Below are positions 34,822 through 44,503 of a DNA stretch of 64,000 bases, piece after piece. Location: assembly GCA_029255685.2 (NCBI GenBank), contig CM055313.2, positions 48,564,079 to 48,628,078 of the forward strand. The letters are read 5' to 3'. Source of the stretch: Silene conica. Taxonomy: Eukaryota; Streptophyta; Magnoliopsida; Caryophyllales; Caryophyllaceae. Position 1 is the stretch's first letter. Every line of letters begins with the position of its first letter. The notes under the pieces were generated by a model. The model made no database searches and had not been told where the DNA came from. It was given only the letters and a program-made list of their open reading frames with translations. A program made the translations under genes and the position numbers.

Positions 34822-35214
34822 GCCTTTACCTCATCTTGAGTCACCCCGGCTAGTATATGAATGGAACAACAATAATCTGTGAATGTCTCAACATGGCTCA
34901 GCGGATCCTCATCGGGTAGACCAGAAAATTGGTTCCGCTCCACCAGAATGATGTAGTTCGGGTGGAGCTCAAAATAACCAGTGGTAGGTGTGGGCAAAGT
35001 AAACCCCTTCAGTAGATCTTGTACCTTTGGTTATATGTGATCATAGATAGTAGCCATGTCTCTAAGAATGAGAGTACTCAAGCCTTCCTCTCAAAAACCA
35101 GTCTTCTAATATGCAAAACAACACTAGAAGAAAAGGTAAGTAACGGTCTTAAGGAACCGGAGTTCCTTAAGACAAGGGAAATAAACTAAAAACTTACAAA
35201 CAAAATTATACCGT
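34822..35214 (-). pseudogene. E4 leader and gag start
   Basis: The minus strand carries the N-terminal gag text (VERNQFSGLPDEDP, FTDYCCSI) and an untranslated leader up to the primer site. It is colinear with E12 61870-62190. E4 gag is broken by the LINE and by other lesions. Confidence 0.75.
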
Positions 35215-35232
35215 TCCCCGGCAACGGCGCCA
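35215..35232 (-). promoter_or_regulatory. E4 primer-binding site, Athila/Tat type
   Basis: The minus strand reads TGGCGCCGTTGCCGGGGA, five bases inside the LTR end. This site is characteristic of plant Athila/Tat-lineage Ty3/gypsy elements. Confidence 0.88.
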
Positions 35233-35237
35233 AAATT

Positions 35238-36471
35238 TGACACCCGTCGTTGAGGGGTGCCAAAGATAAAATTTATAAAACCTCAACTTAAATTAGATAG
35301 AGTAAGTCAAGGGTCGAACCACAAGGAGACAAGGTTAATATTTTTTGTGAATTTAAAGTCTATTGAAAGTAACAAAAAGGGGGTTTTGATTGATGGTTGA
35401 GAATAACAACTAAGATGGCAAAATAAACAAGAGTGCTAAACAAGAGTAAAAGAATGATTAAGAACTTCGGTTCCGCATGGTTAGGGCAAGTCAACAAAGG
35501 GGAAATAATCCATTAACACAATCCCAAGGAACAAAGAATAAACCTTTAGGTCAATATTATACCCAATCCTTACGGTCTTAGGGTTCCTGGTAAAGCACTA
35601 CACTTTCATTCATAGGGCAATCCCAAAATTGTTGTTAAACTAATTCTAACAATCTTTCAATCTTAAAGAATTAGTTCATCAACAACAATGGGGATCGGTA
35701 TACTAATCATAAAACCATCAAAACCTAATTTTAGCCATGGTTCCCCTAATTCCCAATCATATGAATTAGCGATGCATAATTAAGAAACCAATACTAAAAA
35801 ATTGAAGAACAACATGTGAGATAACATAATTGAAGATAGGGATTCAAGAGGCTAAAACATAAATTGAATAACAATAATAAAAAGAACAATGAATTTGAAT
35901 AACAAGAAAGGTAAATTGCATAAAACTTACAAACCAATTGGAAAATAAGAACAAATCTGAAAGTTGGAATTCTTCTTTCTAAACTAAGGTGTTTTTGCTA
36001 ATTGTGACTGCTTAACCTAATTACAATGCTCAAGCATCTTAAATATATCTTCTAATTACACAATTAAAAGAAATAAAACCGAATCAAACAGCGGAACCCG
36101 TTGTCAGGTCAACCGACCTGATATAGTGGTCGGTCGACCTCAAATGTTGTAATCAGGCCTTTCTGGAACTGTGCGCTGCTCAGTCGACCGGTTGGGTAGG
36201 TCGGTCGACCACTTCCTGTGTATTCCAGCCTTAAATTGGCCTGCACGCATCTCTATGCTATTAATCCGGATCCTTGCTTCGTGCAAATCCTTAGAATGGC
36301 TTCCGGAGGACGATTAAAGCTTGATTTTGCTCACTTCCGCTTGTTCCTACATTTAAAACATAGAAATGCCAAAGTAAACCGTTTCGGGAGGAAAAGTAAC
36401 TAAAAGCTACAAATATGCATAGAAATACGTGCTGAAACTGTAAATAGAATGTATAGTAAATGCACGTATCA
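35238..36471 (-). repeat. E4 5' LTR
   Basis: The LTR is 1,234 bp. In the sense direction it begins TGATACGTGCATTTAC at 36471 and ends GGGTGTCA at 35238. It contains two palindrome modules (36105-36152 and 36181-36220). Its ends resemble those of the E12 LTR. Confidence 0.85.
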
Positions 36472-36785
36472 CTCAACATACATAACTCATGGTAAATTGA
36501 TCAACAACCACGACTCAGACCTATCTAAACCATTCATTCGACAATGATTAGCATACTACCCCAATCAGGCAAGCCACACACATATGTTCAACAACATCTA
36601 ACACTGTACCCCGACTCAGGCAAGTTATATGCAATTCAATCAACAATATTTAATCGAACCCCGACTCAGGCAAGATTAAACATACACTTTCAACAATGTC
36701 TAAGTCAGAGCCTGACTCAGGCAAGACCAGACACAAGCAATCAACAGTACCCAAGCTAAACTCTGACTCAGGTGGGCTTAGAGTG
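36472..36785 (-). repeat. Decayed tandem array, chromovirus LTR-like
   Basis: The motif CCCCGACTCAGGCAAG or close variants recurs at about 50-60-bp steps (36551, 36609, 36659, 36713, 36763). On the minus strand it reads CTTGCCTGAGTCGGGG. At least one unit (36645-36685) has complementary arms GATTAAA/TTTAATC around the core. It looks like an older relative of the stem-loop arrays in E7, E8 and E10. The boundaries are uncertain. Confidence 0.55.
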
Positions 36786-37788
36786 TACGAAATATCGGTA
36801 TATTTCGACATAATTTTAAGGATTATAAGAAACTTTATAATATGAAATTATCGTCTCAAATGCAATATTTAAATAATCAACATGAATTAGAAATAACCTT
36901 TGGTCCTTCAAATATACGGCGTAAGAACAATTATCGAATCGATATTCTCCTATTGATTGCACCGAAATGTGAAGAAATATGCCAAATACTTGTTGCTAGA
37001 TCAAGAGTTTATATATTACTTTTAATATATAAATTATGTAATAATAATATTAAGAAGTAGAAAATTCAGAAATTTTCTTTTCTTTTGTTGATGATGCATG
37101 TCCAAAAACTCCACCAAATGATAAGATTTTGTTCATTGTTATGTTAACTACCCTTTTGGTGGTTATTTAGTTATTTATATATATATATATTAATTATGTA
37201 TTAAATAAATAATAATAAATATTAATTAGTTAGATGCAACTAATTGTACCGTAACCAACAAAACAACTTTTTCATTTATTATTATAAAATAGTATAATAC
37301 AATATATATAAATATTTTAGGAGAACAAAATTAATTATCGTATAATTAATAAATTTTAAAATCGGATATTAAAATTTTATGTCATTTATAAATATCGTAT
37401 ATTTATGACTTGCATTTGAAATATAACATTTTATATTTAAATTATGAATTAACATTTAATTCACATCTCCTAATATTATTTAATCTTATTAAATAATCGC
37501 ATCATTATTACATTTGACTAACCTTTTAGTCGACTAACCTTTTAGTCATTTAAGGCATCAATATAATTATATTTTCATATAATCACATATCTCAAACATA
37601 TCCTCTAGGTGTGACCTTTAGGGACCAGTTGATCACCGCCATCTGTATGACAATAATGTCAAACTTCTAGCAAGTCAACCGTTATCGATAAATGTTAATC
37701 AACTGATTATCATACTAAGTATACCCTGTGAACATGTAAGAGATTTATATTGTTATCACACTAACTGTGGAGGACACTGGCTCCAACA
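36786..37788 (-). repeat. E6: copia 3' LTR, reversed
   Basis: On the minus strand it starts TGTTGGAGCCAGTGTCCTCC at 37788. It is related to the E5 and E1 LTRs over the first 250 bases (GATGGCGGTGATCAACTGGT). The left boundary is an estimate. The interior is AT-rich with no gene. Confidence 0.65.
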
Positions 37789-37931
37789 ATCTCCCACTTG
37801 TCCTTACAAGTGTATGTGCGATAACCGATTCTCATATCCATAAATTTCTCCCACTCAATGTAAAACAATTTGCAAAGTCCTTACCCCGCAAAGGTCGTAT
37901 GTTACAAGTGATCAGTATCAAAAAGTGGTTT
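37789..37931 (-). other. E6 polypurine tract and interior remnant
   Basis: The sequence ATCTCCCACTTGTCC (reverse of the copia polypurine tract) and about 130 bases of copia 3' untranslated sequence are followed abruptly by the E7 LTR. Confidence 0.75.
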
Positions 37932-39261
37932 TGTAACATCCCGTATTTTCGTAAATTATATTTTAAAGGTTTTAATTTATTTTACGGAATAAAATAATAT
38001 TTTAAGATAAATTGTTAAGTTAATTTGAAAACTTATGTTAAGATCCGTCTTAAGAACCTTAAGTCCTTAAGATGTAATAACTTGGCAAAGGCTTAAACCC
38101 TACTCTTAAAACCCGTTCACATCAAATGACCCGTTTCATTTAACGGAAAAGGACTACTTAAAACCCTAAACCCCATTGCTTATGTCGACATTTCATTTCC
38201 TCCAAAAACAAATCTCTATTTCATTAAGTTTTCATTTCTCCTTCACTTTTCAATCTTAAAATCAACATTTCAAGCTCTTCCCAAATCTGAAGCAAGGTAT
38301 GTTATAGATGTAACATCCCGTATTTTCGTAAATTATATTTTAAAGGTTTTAAATTATTTTACGGAATAAAATAATGTTTTAATATAGATTATTAAGTTAA
38401 GTTTTAATCTTCCGTTAAGATCCGTCTTAAGAACCTTAAGTCCTTAAGACGTAATAACTTAGCAAGTTAAACCCGACTCATAAAACCCGTTCACATCAAA
38501 TAACCCGTTTCACTTAAAGGGAAAATGACTACTTAAAACCCTAATCCCAATCCATATGTCGACATTTCATCTCCTTCAAAAATAAGGACACTGTTTCATT
38601 AGTTCTCCTTTTCTCCTTCACATTTCAATCTTTAAATCAATTTTCAGAGCTCTTCCCGAATCCGAATCAAGGTATGTTAGACATTTTCGGAATCCTTGCG
38701 AAATTTGCAAGACATCCGTCTCTTTCAATTTCATTTTCGTTCAACTTGACAAAGGGACTGTTTTTGGTAAATTCCGTTTCTAGCTTCTAATAATCGTTTT
38801 TCTTGTTGTAGAAGAGGGTTTAGAAGATCCCGAGGTGGTTAGTGTCGTGATTGAAGAGGATCTAGGAGCATAATCGCTTTAGAGGTGACGATAATGAGAA
38901 ACTCAGCCTTTATTTGTTAAAATAACATTTCTTGATGTTTGATGATGGAAGTTTCTGATTTTGTACATTGTGGTTGTTTTTTGGACTTAGAATCATGCTA
39001 CGAAGACACAAGTATGATGTTCATATGCTTTGATTGTGTTTCACATGCTTATAGGTTGATTTTCAGAAATTGCATCCTTAAGACGAATATAAGATATGAT
39101 TCTAATATGCTTTAATGGTGGAAATTGATGCTTGCTATTGAGTTGTATAAGTCTTATGTATGCTGGGAATTGTTTGTTGGTAGCGATTTTGGAGTTGTTG
39201 TATCGATTTCATAAGAGTTTGAGTATATTGCGTTTTACGATTTTTAGGCTCAGGAACTCAG

Positions 39262-39540
39262 AGCCGGTCGACCGACCGGCTGGGAGTGCTTTATGAGGTT
39301 TTTCGCGTCTTTTGAATTGTAGGGGACTTGGGAGCCCAGCCGTTAGGCCGGCTGCCTGCTGACCGGCTGGGAGCCCCTTTGTATTGTGTTGCGTAAAATA
39401 AATTTTGAGGGAATGGGTTCACCAGCCGGTAGGCCGGCTGCCTGTCGACCGGTTGAGGGCCCTTATTCGTGTTATTTAATTTTCAAGGAAGTGTGGAAAG
39501 ACGGTCAGCCGGCCGCCTGCCACTGACCGGCTGGGAGCCC
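39262..39540 (+). repeat. GC-rich hairpin cluster in E8
   Basis: Four blocks of CAGCCGG ... CCGGCTGGG type lie at 39262-39283, 39335-39371, 39422-39456 and 39501-39537, about 80 bp apart. Each is an inverted repeat, and the first is the nested palindrome AGCCGGTCGACCGACCGGCT. They stand out as GC-rich islands in AT-rich sequence. Counterparts lie at 41902-42191, 46083-46355 and 51850-52150. Confidence 0.8.
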
Positions 39541-39680
39541 CTGTTTACTTTAAATGGACTTACCTTTTGATCGGTTGATTGGTTTTGTTTTAGATTCGTT
39601 CCGTGTACCATGTATGTGTGTTTGAGGTCCCCGGAGGATGCACGACACTATATTGGGTTCGGGTATGTAGAGAGGATAGA

Positions 39681-39720
39681 GACCCCCCGGTCGAGTAACC
39701 GGAAGGGAAACCGGCTCTCC
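39681..39720 (+). repeat. Array boundary module, left
   Basis: The module has ACCCCCCGG, an AACCGGAAGGGAAACCGG core and CTCTCC. A near-identical module closes the array at 40782-40825, so the stem-loop array is bracketed by a direct repeat. Confidence 0.8.
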
Positions 39721-39819
39721 CTCAACTTAGTTCCCGGGATCAATTAAGTGTTGGTTAGAAGTATAAGAGATAAGAACTAAAGGTTTAGTTAATGTAGTTG
39801 GATGATATTGTATTGATGC

Positions 39820-40685
39820 TTATTAAGGTATGCCTTAAGCTGGCCTCTGAGCTTAATACGTGAGCTAGTTGTCATATATAGGCGTATGCGTTGAGATGTC
39901 GCCTATGAGCCCTATATGTGTATGGTTGTCGTGTCTGGGGTATGCGTTGAGATGTCGCCTCTGAGTCCAGACATGTTTATTTGTGATCGCGTCGGAACAT
40001 GCATTAAGTTAGCCTCTGAGTCTGACGAGTAGAGCAGCTGCACAACGGGGCAGTCAGGATGTAATACCTTACCCGGAGTGCAGATGTTGATGCTAGAACA
40101 TGCCTTAAGCTGGCCTCTGAGTCTAGTGTCTTGTGACGCAGTAAAGGGACATGCCTTAAGTTGGCGTCTGAGTTCTTTACGTATTGGATGCTAGTCCATG
40201 CGTTGAGTTGTCGCCTCTGAGTCTAGTGTCTTGTTGTTTAGCGGGTCTATGCCTTAAGTTGGCCTCTAAGTCCTTGCTTGTGATTTTGAAATTGGTATCT
40301 AGGCTATGCTTTAAGATGTCGCCTCTGAACCTTTATACTTGCTGATTATTTGGTATCTAAGTTATGCGTTAAGATGTCGCCTCTGAACCTTTATACTTGC
40401 TGATTATTTGGTATCTAGGTTATGCGTTAAGATGTCGCCTCTGAACCTTTATACTTGCTGATTATTTGGTATCTAGGTTATGCGTTAAGATGTCGCCTCT
40501 GAACCTTTATACTTGCTGAATGTTTGGTATCTAGGTTATGCGTTAAGATGTCGCCTCTGAACCTTTATACTTGTTGAATATTTGTTATCAAGGTCTATGC
40601 CTTAAGTTGGTATCTGAGTCCTTGTTTGTGAAAGTGAATTAGTATCTAGGTTATGTCTTAAGTTGACCGCTGAACCTTTATACTT
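39820..40685 (+). repeat. Stem-loop array in E8, about 15 units
   Basis: The core TATGCSTTAAGNTN(R/G)CCTCTGA recurs at 39829, 39885, 39941, 39997, 40098, 40150, 40196, 40248, 40304, 40363, 40421, 40479, 40537, 40596 and 40652. Each core lies between complementary arms that differ between units. Examples are TATTAAG/CTTAATA (39821/39852), TGTCTGG/CCAGACA (39932/39967) and GTAAAG/CTTTAC (40141/40175). Four units at about 40350-40580 are nearly identical 58-bp tandem copies. Confidence 0.88.
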
Positions 40686-40781
40686 GTTGATTGTGATGGT
40701 TATATTGTATTGATTATAGTATTGTTCATCCAAGGCATTGGATGACTCTTTTATTGGTTTTGTAAATGGTTTGGACTGAAA

Positions 40782-40825
40782 GACCCCCCGGCCGGGCAAC
40801 CGGAAGGGAAACCGGCTCTCCTTCC
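40782..40825 (+). repeat. Array boundary module, right
   Basis: GACCCCCCGGCCGGGCAACC then GGAAGGGAAACCGGCTCTCC: the second copy of the module at 39681-39720. Confidence 0.8.
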
Positions 40826-42477
40826 AAATAGTTTCCGAAGTTGGTTGAGAGCCTTACATAGTATTTGCATGTTGACTTGAGCTTGAGATATTGAGATTGA
40901 TATGCTTCCCATGTTTATATATGTTGGAGTATGCTGTTTGTATTTATGTGTTACGTGTCGTACAAAAGGTGGCTAGGAGAACTCTAGTCACTCCCCACTG
41001 ATTGTGGCATACATGTTTACATGTATGTAGGTACATGACAGGTTGGCATAGGGGTTGCATGGAGCTAGCGAGCGATGATCCTTCATCGAGTGACTTACAC
41101 TTTTACGTTAGCTAGACTTTAGATTTACATTTCAGTTCTTGAGTGCCTATAGGGATGTGCCATCACGGGATGCTTTTAGATTACACTTATGTACTTATAT
41201 ATGTTTTAGTTTTGCAGTAGGACTTCCTCGCATGTTTAGTTTTGTTAAAAGTTTAAATTCCGCTGCATTTTTAGTACTTTGTATGTTTATTATTTTCACT
41301 TTCGCGTGGGGTTTTACAATACATTTTCGGAATCCTTGCGAAATTTCCTTAATATCCTTCTCTTTCAATTTTGATTTCGTGCAACTTGAAAAAGTTGTTG
41401 TTTTTAGTAGATTCCGTGTTAGCTTCTAAAAACCCGTTTTCATTGTTGTAGGAGAGGATTTAGAGGATCTTGGGGTGGATAGTTACGTGATTGAAGAGGA
41501 GCTAGGAGCATAACCGCTTTTGAGGTGACGATAATGAGAAACTCGCCCTTTATTGTTATAATAGCATGTTTTCTTTATTTTAATTGTGAAAGTTTCTGAA
41601 ATTGTTGGTTGTTATTGTTGTTTGGACTTAAAATCATGATAGGATTACTCATATATGTTGTTCATATGCTTAGGTTGTTACTCACATGGTTATAAGTTCA
41701 TTTTCAGAAATTTCATCCCTAAGACGAATACTAAGTGTGATCGCAATATGCCTTTGTTGTGGTGTTTATTGCTTGCTTTTGCATCCTATATGTGGTATAT
41801 ATGTTGGGTAGTGTATACTTGTTGAGAATTTGGATATTCGGTGTCGATTTTATTGGATTTGAAGTATACTGTAAAACGTAATTTCAGGAACAGGAACTCT
41901 TAGCCGGTCGACCGACCGGCTGGGAGTGCATTGTGATGTTTTTGCGTTCTTTTGAAATATAGGCTGATTGGTTCCCCAGCCGGTAGGTCGGCTACCTGCT
42001 GACCGGCTAGGAACCCTTTGTCTTTGTTTTAGCGTAAAATAGAGGAAACTTAAGGGGATGGTTCCCCAGCCGGGTGGCCGGCGGACGGTCGACCGGCTGG
42101 GAGCCCTTTTATGTTGTTTTCATTTTTAAAAGGCTGTAAGGAGGGAGGGTTGCCAGACGGTCAGCCGGCCGCCTGCCCCTGACCTGCTGGGAGCCTTGTT
42201 TGCCTAAAAACTGGTTTATCTTTTGATCGGTTAGTCAGTTTTGTTTGAGATTCGTTCCGTGTACCTTGTATGTGTGTTTGAGGTCCCCGGAGGATGGGCG
42301 ACACTATATTGGGTTCGGGAATGGAGAGAGGATAGAGACCCCCCGGTCGGCTAACCGAAAGGGAAACCGGCTCTCCCTCAATTTAGTTCCCGGGATCAAT
42401 TAAGTGTTGTTTTGAAGTATAAGAGATTAGAACTAAGGATCTAGTTACTGTATTTGGATCCCATTGTATTGATGCGT

Positions 42478-43055
42478 ATTAAGGTATGCGTGGCCGCTGA
42501 GCTTAATACGTGAGCTAGTTGTCATATTTAGGGGTATGCGTTGAGATGTCGCTTATGAGCCCTATATGTGTATGGTTGTCGTGTCTGGGGTATGCGTTGA
42601 GATGTCGCCTCTGAGCCCAGACATGTTTATTTGTGATCGCGTCGGATCATGCCTTAAGTTGGCCTCTGAGTCTGACGAGTAGAGCAGCTGCACAACGGGG
42701 TAGCTATGGTGTTAATGCCTTGCCCGGAGTGCAGATGTTGTTGCTAGAGCTAGAACAAGCCTTAAGCTAGCCTCTGAGTCTAGTGTCTTGTGATGTAGTC
42801 AAGGGACATGCCTTAAGTTAGCCTCTGAGTCCTTTAATTATTGGGTGCTAGTCCATGCGTTGAGATGTCGCCTCTGAATCTAGTGTCTTGTTCAGTAGCA
42901 GGTCTATGCCTTAAGTTGGCCTCTGAGTTATTGCTTGTGAATGTGAATTTGGTATCTAGGTTATGCGTTAAGATGTCGCCTTTGAACATTTATACTTGCT
43001 GAACCTTTTGGTATTTAGGTTTTGTCTTAAGTTGACCGCTGAACCTTTATACTTG
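42478..43055 (+). repeat. Stem-loop array in E7
   Basis: This is the same module type as 39820-40685, with about ten units (for example TATTAAGG/CTTAATACG around 42476-42510 and GTGTCTGG/CCAGACAT around 42580-42625). It is preceded by GC hairpins and a boundary module and followed by another boundary module. Confidence 0.8.
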
Positions 43056-43225
43056 CTGATTTATTATGATGGTTATAGTGTTTTGATTTATATAATTGTT
43101 CATCCAAGGCATTGGATGACTCTTTGGCTAGTTTCGTAAACGGTTTGGACTGAAAGACCCCCCGGCCGGGCAACCGGAAGGGAAACCGGTTCTCCTTCCA
43201 AATAGTTTCCGAAGTTGGTTGAGAG

Positions 43226-44157
43226 TGTAACATCCCAATATTTCGGGACTTGGAAGTTTAATAATGATTTTAAGTTCAAGTTCGAGAATTTATTTATATT
43301 TCGTAATTTTTGGAATTTCTTCTAAATAACTAATTAATTTATGTGATAATATTTTAAAGGATTTAAAATAAGACTTCATTTAATTTCATAATTTACGTCT
43401 TAACAATTTAATTTCATAGTCCGGAAATATTTATATCATCTTAAGTTTATATTTACCTTAAGTCGGTGTTTTTAGCTTAAACCGTCTTAAAACTTGTCTT
43501 ATGGGCCGAACTTGTTAGTGGACCCATTTCCCCTCTTTTTCCTCACAAAACCCTAACCCCACCATCTGCTACCTCCCTCCTCCAATTCATTTTTCAGATT
43601 TGCAAACAACAACAAACACCATTTTTATAAATTTCTCCTTCAATCTTAAAATGCTCATAGAATCTTCGTTTCTTATCCGATTGAGACGATTTTCGCGGCC
43701 ACGGATTCCTCTTCTCGCCCTCCTTCTTTCTAGGTAAGTTTTATTTCATAATCTTTCCGTTAAAATTTCGGCCTGCTCTTGTAATTTCGAAATTCGTGAT
43801 TTTCTTCGATGTTTGTGTTGTTTTAGACGGCGTTGGTGTTAACCCGGAAGAAGGCTTGGTGATTATTGAAGACGATCTCGAAGATTTCAAAGATTTCGCT
43901 AAGTAAAGGTGACGATAATGAGATAACTCGGCCTTTATGTGTTTATTAGCATGTTTGTTGTGTTATCTTGTTTAGCTTCTGATTTTATTGATGTTCATTG
44001 TTCAAAGGACATAGTAACATGTTTAGGATGTTTCATATGTGAAGAATTCATGTTCTAAGATGTTGTTTTGTGTTCTTAAGTTCATTTTCAGTTTTTCATA
44101 AATTGCGACGGATACTTGCTAAATTCGTTTGAGGATTGTTATGGGACTTGTTTACTG
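43226..44157 (+). repeat. E9: partial chromovirus-like LTR of a second subfamily
   Basis: It begins TGTAACATCCCAATATTTCGGG directly against E7. The start differs from E7/E8, but the middle (GAGGTGACGATAATGAGA near 43905) is shared. It stops near 44157, where minus-strand integrase text begins. No terminal TTACA is seen. Confidence 0.65.
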
Positions 44158-44425
44158 CTAGATAGGATGTAAGTTCTGACTCAGTTTGCCACACTTCCCG
44201 AACCTCATTACACCCTTCATTGGAGATACCTTCAGCAATACCTTTTCTCCCGCATCGAATGAAATATCGCTCCTCTTTAAGTCTGCATAGCTCTTCTGTC
44301 TATCCTGGGCGGCCCTCATTTTCTGTCGAATAACCTGCACCTATTCCACCATCTCCTGGATCATATCTGTCACTAAAACTACAACATCGGCTCGATCATC
44401 TCAACACACAGGGCTTCGACACTTC
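44158..44425 (-). pseudogene. Chromovirus integrase C-terminal fragment
   Basis: The minus strand encodes RQKMRAAQDRQKSYADLKR and GEKVLLKVSPMKGVMRFGK, the C-terminal integrase region typical of Tekay/Del-type chromoviruses just before the GPY/F part. It is a scrap with no other pol domain nearby, lying between E9 and an inverted copia LTR. Confidence 0.8.
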
Positions 44426-44503
44426 TGTGGGGAATATAACATATATTCGCCCTAAAACATGAAGGATTATAACGAAACATACAATTGTGATTATTGTCAT
44501 AAG
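44426..44503 (-). repeat. Inverted copia LTR, outer part (before E10)
   Basis: The plus strand starts TGTGGGGAATATAAC, the reverse of the E5 LTR end TTCCCCACA. The bases match E5 LTR R-U5 text to CTTATGAC and continue at 53121. No primer site adjoins it, so this is an outer LTR end. The last five bases, ATAAG, are the E10 target copy. Confidence 0.82.

Larger units (their letters stand above)
21553..36471 (-). mobile_element. E4: Athila/Tat-like Ty3/gypsy element, partial, hosting LINE B
   Basis: Reading on the minus strand, the 5' LTR is 35238-36471, the primer site 35215-35232, and leader plus gag start 34822-35214. LINE B comes next (34804-22054), and gag resumes at 22053-~21553. No pol or 3' LTR follows, so this is a fragment. 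The gag shares DEDP...FTDYCCSI and YLDRVA..VTDW with E12. It is broken. It is older than LINE B and than the copia E5 inside LINE B. Confidence 0.8.
38309..41318 (+). repeat. E8: solo chromovirus LTR, complete, 3.0 kb
   Basis: The LTR begins TGTAACATCCCG and ends GTGGGGTTTTACA, with no interior attached. Flanks ATAGA (38304-38308) and ATACA (41319-41323) look like a target duplication with one difference. It lies inside an LTR of its own family (E7). A single LTR with a target duplication is the expected product of LTR-LTR recombination. The ends match those of E10 (TGTAACARCCCG ... GAGGGGTTTTACA). Length is unusually large because of internal arrays. Confidence 0.82.
37932..43225 (+). repeat. 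E7: chromovirus LTR, partial, interrupted by E8
   Basis: The LTR starts TGTAACATCCCGTATTTTCG at 37932, breaks at 38308 where E8 inserts, resumes at 41319, and runs to 43225, where E9 begins. It is the same family as E8 and has the same internal order: GC-rich hairpins at 41902-42191, a boundary module near 42330-42380, a stem-loop array at 42478-43055, and a second boundary module near 43157-43200. Its end and any interior are missing. Confidence 0.8.

Noticed and set aside
39820-40685. CRISPR-like look: constant core separated by variable sequence
   Set aside because: The variable parts are paired arms of stem-loops within a plant LTR, and there are no cas genes or other prokaryotic context.
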